From positions 30,609,621-30,673,620 of the forward strand of contig OY821784.1 of NCBI GenBank assembly GCA_963682175.1: 64,000 nucleotides of DNA. Reading direction: 5' to 3'. The notes below the pieces were generated by a model. That model did not search any database, was not told where the DNA came from, and worked only from the letters and a program-made list of their open reading frames with translations. Position numbers and translations under genes: made by a program. Shown piece by piece: positions 1-9,183 of the stretch (within the stretch, counting starts at the first letter, position 1; every line of letters starts with the position of its first letter). Source of the DNA: Triglochin maritima. Lineage: Eukaryota; Streptophyta; Magnoliopsida; Alismatales; Juncaginaceae.

Positions 1-2
1 AT

Positions 3-570
3 GTTTCTGAGACAATACAATGGTTGGCCTACGGTCCGCATTCTTTTATTATAAGTTACAATGGTTATGATATCAATGGATATTCTTTCTACACAGTTTT
101 TGAAGATGCAAAAAGTGTTGTTCAGAACAGTGGTGTCACCTTAATAGCAGAGTCTTTGCATGTGTCTAGTTCTAAAGACAAGAATCTTGTATACACCGAC
201 ATGTCCTATTACAGTGTAATTGAAGACATATGGGAGCTAGACTTTGTTAAATTGAAAGTACCTGTATTTAGATCCAAGTGGGCTGATAATAAAAGTGGAG
301 TTCGAGTGGATGACTATGGGTTCACTTTAATTGATTTTTCAAAAAAAGGTATAAAGGATAACCTTTTATTCTCGCTTCCCAAGCGAAACAAGTCTTCTAT
401 GTGGCTGATCCATGTTATAAGAAATGGGTAGTAATTCTGGAAGGGAAGAAAAAAATTGTATCAGATGATAGTCTGATCGAGTATGAAAAGACACCACCTT
501 TCTCTAAGCAAGCACCTGAGTTGAACGCAGTAGATGAAGGTGAAGGTCCAGTGGCAGCATCACAGTGAGC
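3..570 (+). pseudogene. CACTA (En/Spm) TNP2-type transposase, C-terminal DUF4216 part
   Basis: The frame is open from base 3 and runs on past the left window edge, so only the C-terminal part is seen. Motifs such as YNGYDINGYSFYT, VQNSGV and WADNKSGVRVDDYGFT are typical of the DUF4216 region that follows the transposase core in plant CACTA elements. At about 358-365 the frame shifts: the first frame stops at 431, while a second continues with FYVADPCYKKW and VVILEGKKKIVSDD to about 567, so the copy is broken. It lies on the same strand as, and upstream of, the CACTA terminal repeat at 2112, so it belongs to that element. At about 566 it abuts a chromovirus fragment. The family call is firm; a functional product is very unlikely. 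Confidence 0.8.
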
Positions 571-677
571 GCGAGGCCACTTGGGAGATTGAGGAGGAAG
601 TTCAGAAGCAGTACCCGAAGCTTTTTGGTGAGTTGCTTGTTTGATTTCGGGACGAAATCATTGTAAGGAGGGTTGAT
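566..677 (+). pseudogene. Chromovirus integrase C-terminal tail and polypurine tract
   Basis: One frame reads EREATWEIEEEVQKQYPKLF, the usual last residues of Ty3/gypsy chromovirus polyproteins. It is followed by a stop, the common 'tttcgggacgaaat' sequence, and a purine-rich stretch (aaggagggttga) immediately before an LTR start at 678. This is the standard order of integrase tail, short 3' UTR, polypurine tract and 3' LTR on the plus strand. Everything upstream of the tail is missing: the fragment joins directly to CACTA transposase sequence, so it is a truncated insertion or a deletion junction. Confidence 0.7.
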
Positions 678-1630
678 TGTTAGGACCCTAACCTGGGTTG
701 GTGGACTAATCCCGTGATTAGTGGAGGTTTAGCATGGCGAATGAGGAGGTGCACAGTGGGCTGGTGATGGGTGAGGGGTGTAGGGAGGTGAGTTACTGTT
801 GGCGCGGGTTTTGTTGGGTTTAAAGGAAACCAACACTCCTCCACTCTTCTTCCTCGGTTTTCACCTTCACCTCACCTCTCTTACTTCTTCCTCCCTTTCC
901 GTCGATCCAGAGCATTTGGACACTAGACAATCGACATATCATCAATAATTTGTGCACAACTCTCTCATCCGATATCCAAATTAAGCGATTCAAGACTTGT
1001 TACAAAGAATATTTCGAGACACAAAATCTTTATATCCAACATATTTCAAAATTAGGATCCTAATGAGCTCATAAAGGGCGTGGACGATTGCTGATTTGAG
1101 AGAACAACTAATTTGAGAGAACAGAAAACAAATTTGGTCTTTTTTTCCCCACAAATGAGCTTGGACGCACCATAATCATCCCTGCGAGGGCAGAGGGACC
1201 GTCCCGGGTAGGGACATGACTATGCAATCAATATCAAATAGGAAATTTTAGGTAAAGAAAGTCTAGCCTGCCAGCACATGCCACTAGTTTTTTCATATCA
1301 TTCACATCCAAATACGGAATCTGATAATTCTAGATCCATTGGAATGACAATTGAAATGAGCAAATTTTTGTTTCTCTTACGACTTACCTAATTTCGATGA
1401 TACGAGGGTAAAAAACGTGTTCTAAGACAGATTGTGTTTGGAAATTGGACAACCGACAATTTCTCAATATTTGTGCATAACTAACTCCCCTAATATCAAA
1501 ATAAGGCAATTCAAGACTCGCTACAAATAAGATTTTGAGACACAAAACTTTTATATTTAATATATTTCCAAATTATGAATCTAATGAGTTCAAAAAGGGC
1601 GTAAAAGACATACTAGTCCTGCGAGGGATG
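678..1630 (+). repeat. Chromovirus 3' LTR, with internal degenerate repeats
   Basis: The LTR starts TGTTAGGACCC right after the polypurine tract. From about 904 it holds two copies (about 904-1180 and 1280-1630) of a degenerate sequence of roughly 350 bp, recognisable by phrases such as 'ggacaatcgacatatcatcaat', 'gattcaagactcgttac' and 'gagttcataaagggcgt'. Similar copies recur at 4238-4990. The 3' end of the LTR is not clear; CACTA subterminal sequence resumes near 1630. No target duplication was identified. Confidence 0.5.
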
Positions 1631-2112
1631 GTATCCGATGTCTATAGGTCGGGTTCTCTGTATAGACGCTGGTCACCTTGTATGGCCGACGTCTATAGGT
1701 CCTAACAGTTTAGTCCCACGTCGGAGAATTTTGTTTTGTTGGTGTGGTTGATGTACTACACCACTCCTTTGCTGCTGAACACGAACGAGTTTGGGCACTT
1801 GGGCATCTTGGGTTTGATGTACTTGGTTAATGGTCAAAAGATTGGCACTTGGGCATCTTGAGCTTGATTAATGTGCGGGTTGAGTGTCTGTTACAGGCGG
1901 TAATTATTTTTTGGCCATTAAATTAAAGGTATAATAGACGTTGGTTGTATATAGCTGACATCTATACACTGTATAGACGTCGGTCGAATATAACAGACGT
2001 CTATACATAAAGGCATAGGCGACGGGGAAATAAACGTCAGACATTTGGACCGCCAAAATCTGACGTCTATACCCTTGTATATCCGACGTATATGGGCTTT
2101 TCTGCACTAGTG
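1630..2112 (+). mobile_element. CACTA-1: subterminal repeats and 3' terminal inverted repeat
   Basis: Motifs of the type GACGTCTATA occur in both orientations from 1640 to 2090, as expected of CACTA subterminal repeats bound by the TNPA-like protein. The end at 2101-2112 reads tctgcactagtg, the reverse complement of CACTAGTGCAGA, so the element ends at 2112. The same terminus and the same GACGTC-rich subterminal motif mark CACTA-2 at 32614, so both belong to one family. A short direct repeat (cacttgggcatcttg) at about 1797 and 1847 is also present. The other end lies left of the window. Confidence 0.8.
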
Positions 2113-2619
2113 ACATGAGACAACTTAATTTGCAACACATACAATTACAGATTATTGTTTTTTAGTGTTAGAACAGTAATATGTGTATAATTTAATTTGT
2201 TAAGTGAACTTCTTATGTTCCATTTCTGAATTATTTGTGTTGTTATTAAAACTCATATGTGTTGAAACAACCTTTTGGCATCGTTGTTAGATTCAAATTC
2301 AATCAAGACAAATGAGTTGAAAACATCACAAACCAACTTGTTACAAGTTAACTTATACGCACACGAACATTTAGACGGGACAAACCAACTTGTTACATTG
2401 ACACATTGAATCAAGATAAACGAGTTGTAAAAATCACCAAACAAGTCGGGTTGTTCTACCAAATGAGCTGGTTTGTTTTCATCAAACAAGACGAACGAGT
2501 TGGGTTGTTTTCACCAAACAAGCCATGTCATTCTAGCAAGTGAGTAGGTTATCCACCAAACGATCTGGGTCATTTTTTCCACCAAATAAGCTGGGAAGCA
2601 CGGGTCTCGTGTTGGGATG
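2113..2619. other. Intergenic stretch, no gene seen
   Basis: AT-rich sequence between the CACTA end and a solo LTR. Phrases such as 'accaacttgttac', 'aacgagttg' and 'ttccaccaaa' recur within it and again near 4960, so it probably belongs to the same repeat background as 4238-4990. The short frames here have no recognisable product. Confidence 0.4.
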
Positions 2620-2624
2620 TACCA

Positions 2625-4237
2625 TGATTGACATTATATCATGCATATATTTGTGTCGTATATTCTCTATTTTTAACTTAAGCATTGTTACGTAACAAAT
2701 TTTATGTTTAAGTTTCAGGAATAAAACAAGTGAGACGAAGAGACACAAAAAGGACCTGAACGCAAGAAAAAAGATTGAATTGTGAGACTTATGGACTGAT
2801 ATGCAAGACAGAAGGAATCGGACGTAAACCAAAAGGACCAATAAGCAAATCGAGAAACTCCACACCATCATGATCTAGGAGTATTTTGGCAATTAGATTC
2901 GGGCCTAAGCTCCAACAACCAATTCGGGTGCACCAAACATGAAGAGATCCATCCACAAAAGGCTTCACCAAAGCACAACCCGATCAGCCCATTCCAGGTC
3001 GCCATTTAGTGGTCCCAAATCGCCAACTGGTGGTCCATTTGGCTCCAAACCCGATTAGGTTTAGTTGGGTGTTAGATTAATGTGTTGTATGTCCATTTAT
3101 GGTATGCGTTTAGTCCCATACTGGGGGATTGTCCCCGGTTACCTTTTTTCATGCCTATAACTAGACCTCTTCCTCCTCCCTTGTAAAATATCTCCTCTCT
3201 TGGTGGCATTTTCTCTACTTGGAGTGAAGTCTTGGAGCAAAAATCAAGTGGAGAGATGTTACTTGTAATGTGAGTGAGCAATAAAGAATGTTTTGTTAGT
3301 TCCTTGTTGTTTCTTTTAGTTCTTGCATGCTTTGTTAATTTCGTTTGTTTTAATCTTAGTAGACTTTGTTAACATGTTTTATTCTCTTAACATGATAGTT
3401 AGCTTAATGATTAGTGAGTAGTTCCATCCACTTTGGGGGTTGAGATAATGTACATATATGTTGTGAAGTTTGGATGTTTCATGAATTTTTGATTGTGTAG
3501 ACTTGCATGTTTGTATGCACATCGAGGGTGTTTTAATCACCTACATGTTGGGGGATTTTTATGGGTTTTCCCATAAGATTTAGACACTTCCCATGCTTAG
3601 TTTCCTCATGTTTATTGACTGAAATTTCCTGTTGAATATGCTACATGTTAGTTATGTGTTTGTATTTGTGTTTGTTTGCTTGATTGATTGAGAAAACTTT
3701 GTTTTGATGGGTTTTGCCATACGATTTAGACACCTCCCATGCTTAGCTTTGTTCTTCACATGAGTTCATGGTTTTTTATGAGTCTTGCCATATCCTTAGA
3801 CACTTCTCATGCTGAGCCTAGTCTCATGATAGTCATGTAGTAATTGTCGATACGTTGTGTGAATGGATTGATAGGTTTTGCCACATCTTTAGACACTTCC
3901 TATGCATGAAGACACACACACATGAATGCTTACATGCGTCATTCATCACTTATTTCACTTCATATGTGCACACACTCCACCCCTTAGGGGTTTCTTTTCC
4001 TGAATTCAAATATCTTTATTAGGTCTTTAGTTAGTTTTAGTCAATCTTTAGTTGCTTTCTTTACATTTGTTAACTACTAGTTTAGTATAGTCTAGTTTAG
4101 TGTAATCAACTTCTTCCCCCTCTTTTCCCACTTGCTTCAAATGAACCAGAGTCGACCCACCTCCCTGTGGATCCACCCGTACTTGCCACCACTTCATCAC
4201 GGCCGTGAACTTGCGGTTAAACTTAATATTCACATGA
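2625..4237 (+). mobile_element. Solo LTR, Athila-type family (plus orientation)
   Basis: It starts TGATTGACATTATATCATGC, matching the U3 start of elements A and F (TGATTGACATCATTTCATGC), and continues with the same landmarks: a 'gttttatgtttag' block, repeated 'aggacc' phrases, and a pair of imperfect palindromes at about 2997-3036. It ends with ggccgtgaacttgcggttaa plus about 17 bases, the counterpart of the A LTR end. The duplication tacca flanks it at 2620-2624 and 4238-4242. No PBS or internal region follows, so this is a solo LTR left by LTR-LTR recombination. The terminal CA has changed to GA. Length 1613 bp, close to the 1563-1571 bp LTRs of A. Confidence 0.8.
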
Positions 4238-4990
4238 TACCACTTATTTTATTCATAACATCCACATCTAAATACGCAATTTGATGATTCCAGATCCGTT
4301 GGAAAGACAATTTAAAAGGGTACATATTTTTTCCCATATAACTTGCCAAATTCTGATAATACGAGGGTAAAAAATGTATGTCAAGACTTACTGTGTTTGA
4401 AAACTGGACAATCGACAGATCATCAATATGTTTTGCATAACTCTCTCATCCAATATCTAAATAAGACGATTCAAGACTCGTTAGAAAGAATATTTTGAGT
4501 AGAAAAACCTTTATATTTTACATATTCCCAAATTAGGAACCTATTGGACTCATAATGGGAGTGGAAGACGCACCAGTCGCGGGCAGGACTCACCAGTCCT
4601 GCTTGAGACGCGCCACTTGTTTTTTTCATAACATCCACCTCGAAATACCTAATTTGATGATTTCAGATAGACAATTGAAAGGAACACATATTCTTTTATA
4701 TATTACTTGCCCAATTCAGTTAATACAAGGGTGAAAAACGTGTGCTAAGACATCATATTTGGAAATTGGATAATTGATAGGTCATCAATACTTTGTGCAT
4801 ATCTCTCTCCTCCGATATTCAAATATGGCGATTCAAGACTCGTTACAAAGAAGGTTTTTAGAAGAAAAATTTTTGTATTATATATATTTCTAAATTAGGA
4901 ACCTAATTTGCTTATAAAGACATGGAATACTTCTGATTTGAGAGTACAGAAAATGAGTTGGGTCATTTTTTCCACCAAACGAGTTGTGAC
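4238..4990. repeat. Two more degenerate copies of the roughly 350-bp repeat
   Basis: Copies at about 4243-4600 and 4620-4960 share with 1280-1630 the ordered phrases 'ttttcataacatccac', 'aaatacgcaatttgatgattc', 'acgagggtaaaaaacgtgt', 'gattcaagactcgtta' and 'ttaggaacctaat'. They sit outside CACTA-1, whereas the copies at 904-1630 sit within its borders. Probably remnants of a chromovirus-type LTR; the origin is unproven. Confidence 0.45.
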
Positions 4991-5430
4991 GCACAAGTAC
5001 TGCATGGGTTGTGTTATGAAATGATCCAGATCTTTTTGTGAAATGGCCCAGGTTGTTTAAACCGAATAGCCTGGGTTATGGAAAGGATCTGACTCGTGAA
5101 TGGCTCGTGACACGTGAATGGGTTGGCTTTATTTGGTGACTTTTACAACTCGTTTACAACCTGAAGGTGGGGGTCGTTCCTCGCCGGAGTTGGGGTCGTC
5201 TGAGGGTGGGAGTTGGGGATTTTGGGGTTAATTAGAGGATCTGAGGGGTTTTTTTTGGTTTGGAGGTCATGGGGGTATTTTGGACATAAAAGGTTGAGAT
5301 GCATTAAAAATGTCTAATAGTTAGCAATGTACTAATAGTATATCGAAAATGTATAATAGTATATCTAAAAAGTTGAGAAGCACAAGTTTCTTACTAGTTA
5401 GCAATGTACTAATAGTATATCGAAAATGTC
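4991..5430. other. Intergenic stretch, no gene seen
   Basis: The left half is moderately GC-rich; the right half holds a direct repeat ('gttagcaatgtactaatagtatatcgaaaatgt') at about 5321-5352 and 5398-5429. No coding signal was recognised. Confidence 0.35.
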
Positions 5431-7043
5431 TTATGGTCCGTTTGAATGGCAAGATATTGAATGGTTTTTCAAAGAAACGCGATTGTTGATGACATGACTT
5501 TTGATGAGATTTTTTCGCAACCATCAATTTTTGGCGGTCACATCATTTCGAAATGACGAAAGAACTACTTCCCTCAAACCATTCCAACCCTATTTGAACC
5601 ACGAAACGCCTACCCATTCATTTGTTCCCCACTCTCCCACTCCATCGTTCTGTCGTCTTCCTTCCGGATGTTTAACTTTTTTTCACCAAGACATGTTCAC
5701 GAATGAAGATGTTGGTGACTCGCTTCCTCTTTATCCTCTAACTTGCATGTGTGACTACGCCACCGAAAGGGTGTGTATCGGGATGGCAGCGTTGGTTGTG
5801 TAGGTGAAGTGGCAGTGCGGGGCGGCAGACATCGACGTATGTTATTTTTTTCCTTGCTTTGATATTTTTTTGTTCCCAAACTTCGTGAATGCATTATTTA
5901 ACCCGTCGTTTGTGATTGCTGCTAGGGCCAAAAGATGTGATTTTTTCATCTGCGAACCTACACTGTTGGGGTTGTTTGCAGGGCATGATAATGTTCCCCC
6001 CGTTCGAACAAAGGTCGTCAACGCAAGTGTCTTGACAGTTGGTAAGTTTACTGTGAGCAATCTTATTTTTTCCATTGCAGCTTGGTACATTTGGAATGAA
6101 ATGTAATGTTCCCTTCTAGGTAGTTTCTGTCAAGCTTGGATGATCACTGATATTGTGTGCTGACTAGTTTAATAACTTTAGAAGTTTTATTTGTGGGTTT
6201 AACAGCAATGAAATTCTGTTTGGGTGTTTCTACATAACTAATATTTAAGAAATTGAGTAATTTGTTATACTTGTGGAACAATGGGGCACTATTTGGATGC
6301 ACTTTCTTTAATTCTATGTTTGCATTCTTAAGTGACCTTAGCCGTTTTGGTGTCTATGACCACCCAATTAGGTTTTGCTGGGATTAAATCTCACGTTGGT
6401 CTTTCATTTCCAGTTAATACCAACATTGTGGGTGACGCAAACGACAGTGCACTTACGGGCGACACACTGGATTTCATCGACCAATGGACCGACAACTCTG
6501 AAGAGGATGATAGGTTGGAGACTAACCACTACTGGGGATGGTCATCTGTAAACGAAGATGCCTACGAAGGATATCTGTACTCGCCCGGAAGTTCTTGGTA
6601 GTTGTTAATAGGGTCTATGGCATGTCGTTGCAATTCTAATACTATCGAAAAACAATGATCGTTTACATATTTATGAATGTGTTAAACTTTTATGGGTATA
6701 GTAATTATTAACTCCTTGGTATTAATACTTGTAGTAACGTATTAACTTGTGTGTGTTGGAGTGGTGGTTTGGTGGAATTGCCTCCATTTGAGTTGGTACG
6801 ATTGCTGCATGGACGTCCCACTGTAGGCCAAGCACCTCAAATACCAACAAGACTGCTATTTTCTGATTTGTTGTAGTAATGTATAAAATAACATTGAAGT
6901 AACAGGAATCTAGTCTTTGAAAAAATAAGGAAAGCGTTAACACCAAATGACAAGCATAAGTTTGCACTATTAAACAATGTTAGTTTTGAATTTCAGACTA
7001 TCCCAATCTATTTCTCTAACCAAATCCTTCGACCGGTAACATC
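5431..7043. mobile_element. Left part of a PIF/Harbinger element
   Basis: A candidate end at about 5431 reads ggtccgtttgaatggc, preceded by tta; this resembles the GGTCCGTTTGG-like termini and TTA target duplications common in plant Harbinger elements, but the opposite end is outside the window. The stronger argument is that the 3' end of the Harbinger ORF1 (minus strand) lies at 7016-7048 and continues at 13531 across element B. The 5' part up to 6100 has short frames on both strands with no recognised product. The exact border is uncertain. Confidence 0.4.
6332..6601 (+). CDS. Unrecognised 89-residue frame, acidic C-terminus
   Basis: I do not recognise this product. The frame has a hydrophobic first 25 residues and then an acidic, tryptophan-containing tail (DFIDQWTDNSEEDDRLE). 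It lies inside the presumed Harbinger element, on the strand opposite ORF1. No splice sites or neighbours clearly support expression. It may be an exon remnant or chance. Confidence 0.15.
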   Translation: MTLAVLVSMTTQLGFAGIKSHVGLSFPVNTNIVGDANDSALTGDTLDFIDQWTDNSEEDDRLETNHYWGWSSVNEDAYEGYLYSPGSSW

Positions 7044-7048
7044 CTTAA

Positions 7049-8484
7049 TGTAACGCCCCGAAACAGCGGAAAATTTAAAACTTTAAACAGATAAAGAATT
7101 AACACAGGGGACGTCACCAAACCACGAGTTCATATATATATAAAATATGAAAAGTTGTACAATACAAGAGTCAAGGATGATTACAACCCAACACAAAAGA
7201 TATACAACACATATACAAGGGAAGATCATCCACCTCGAAGAACCAAAAGAGACAGGATCTGGTCTGGGTGCTCCTGTCCGCAGTCACCACCTCCTACTGA
7301 CGTGTACGACCTGACATAAACATGAATATGCCTGAGTTTCCCGTGGGAAACCCCGTATGCCAAACCCCTAAATTATGAATATAAAATGCGTAATGAACAT
7401 GAAATGAAATGAAATGCAGTAAAACACAACAGTCTTCCGTGCACACCAGGCACAGCCGAACACATCGGCCCCGGGTCTCAAGGGTCCTCTCACCCCAACC
7501 CCTCAAACACACGTGCACACAAGGCACCCGCTCCTCAGAGCCACAACAACACCGTGCACACAAGGCACCCGCTCCTCAGAGCCACCACAACAACGTGCAC
7601 ACAAGGCACCGCTCCTCAGAGCCACAACAAGACCGTCCCCTCAGGTCACGGTCGACCGAAAACAACCAGGGAAATTCCCCAACAAAACCGCACTACACGG
7701 TCGACCGAAACCACATTTCCGGTCGACCGGCCAATAAGTTAACTTAAACGTCGGTCGAACGAAGTCAATGAGCGGTCCACCGTTTAGATGGTCAACGCCC
7801 CCAACCGACCTACAACAGTGCTCTTCGGTCGACCGGCAAAGGGGACCCGTTCGACCGAAAACACACAGAGCATAACTCCCTTTGTAAAACGCACCACCGG
7901 TCGACCACTCGAAGAGTATCGTTCGACCGGTGCAAGGGTTTTCCGCCCAAAACACACTACGACCGGTCGACCGCGTCAACGCGCCGGTCGACCGTTGCAG
8001 AGCAGAAATGCTGCTGCAAGGTTCTCGACGAGCCTTCCGGCCTACCGTCGGCCACTCCAACCCTCGCAAAGGCTAAAAGGAGATCTACACTAAAGCTTGG
8101 CATACCTTAAGGCTTGAAGAAGCCTTTGAAGAACCCCGGCGAGCGCTTCCTCGCAAAACTCCTCTTCTCCGGCCAAAACCCGAACCCGATCCTTTTCCTC
8201 CGGCCACACGATCCGGCGAGCCTCGAATCACACGATCCGGCGAACCTCGAGCTCCTCCTCACCTCAGAGAGCTGCTAACACGCGAGAGGGAGAGAGACTT
8301 GAGAGAGAAACGAGTGAGAGAGAGTGAGAGACAAGTGAGAGTGAGAGGAGAGAGATCCAACCTTATATACTCCACCTCCTCAATCTCCACTATCCATCAC
8401 AACTCCTCCCATCCATCTCAGCCCTCCATCTCCTCCTCCCCTAAGCCTCCACCTAAACACAATTAGCAAAGGATTAGGATGTAA
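7049..8484 (-). repeat. 3' LTR of element B (slightly truncated at its U3 start)
   Basis: Nearly identical to the 5' LTR at 11861-13530, but lacking about 235 bp and carrying three instead of two copies of a 41-bp repeat. A TATA-like ttatata (minus-strand TATATAA) is at about 8363-8369, with a GA-rich stretch at 8283-8354 that reads CT-rich downstream of the TATA box. From about 7640 to 8000 the palindrome CGGTCGACCG and close variants recur at least seven times. The U3 start should be TGTTACATCC but only TTACATCC remains, because the internal deletion ends here. Confidence 0.88.
7513..7636 (-). repeat. 41-bp tandem repeat in the LTR of element B
   Basis: Three adjacent copies of a unit beginning gtgcacacaaggcacc and containing gctcctcagagccac. 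The other LTR has two copies at about 12323-12404. Copy-number change between sister LTRs indicates slippage or unequal exchange after insertion. Confidence 0.8.
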
Positions 8485-9183
8485 ATCCTTATACATCTTG
8501 GTACTCCCCGGGTGAATGGAATATCTGGCTCTATGTGCCTCCTCCATGATAGTATCCCTCAGATCACCTGCTCTCAGTACCCAGATCCGACCTCTGAACC
8601 TCAAGCCTCCATTGACTCCGACACTGAAGTCTGATCCGTCCTTAGCAGCTAACTGTATCAGACTGGTCAGCTCATCATCTGCTCTCTGAGCCTAAACAAC
8701 TCCCGAAACTGTCTGCGGCTCCACTCGAAGTCCCGCAACCACTGCCCCCTCAGAGCCCTCCGTAAAAGGTGTCCACTCCGTGAAGGCCTCAAGCAACCTC
8801 CACTCCTGAATGCATAAGCTCGCAACTGACAACTCCACCTTCCTACTCAAGGCATCTGCGACAGAATTTGCCTTCCTCGGATGATACGAAATGGTGAAGT
8901 CATAATCCTTTATAAACTCTAACCATCTGCGCTGCCTCATATTCAACTCTTTCTGCGAGAAGAGATACTTCAGACTCTGGTGATCTGTGAAAACCTCAAA
9001 CTGCTCTCCATATAGGTAATGTCTCCAGGTCTTCAGCGCGTGAACCACCGCTGCCAACTCCAGATCATGAGTCGGATAATTCTTCTCATGAACCTTCAAC
9101 TGTCTCGAAGCATAAGCGACCACTTTCCCGTGCTGCATCAACACGCAACCCAGACCGATACCAGAAGCGTCACTGTAAATCAC
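8485..9183 (-). pseudogene. Element B RNase H and start of integrase (truncated)
   Basis: The RNase H domain begins [16 protein letters not shown] with [20 protein letters not shown] and [11 protein letters not shown], in frame with the RT upstream except for one TAG at 9181-9183. At about 8689-8691 another TAG interrupts the tail. The frame then continues into the integrase zinc-binding start (EEAHRARYSIHPGSTKMYKDL), showing the two histidines but not the two cysteines, because sequence stops at the LTR. The catalytic core and any chromodomain are missing. RNase H would degrade the RNA strand during reverse transcription in the family. Confidence 0.85.

Noticed and set aside
5501..6106. Two consecutive 100-residue plus frames as a host gene
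   Set aside because: No recognised domain, overlapping frames on the other strand, and position next to a Harbinger-like terminus.
7513..7636. Regular 41-bp repeats resembling a CRISPR array
   Set aside because: Units are directly adjacent with no unique spacers and lie in the LTR of a plant retrotransposon.
7641..8069. 142-residue minus frame in the B LTR (and its twin at 12685-13113)
   Set aside because: It is a by-product of the CGGTCGACCG repeats (repeated RSTGR-like residues) and occurs in both LTRs.
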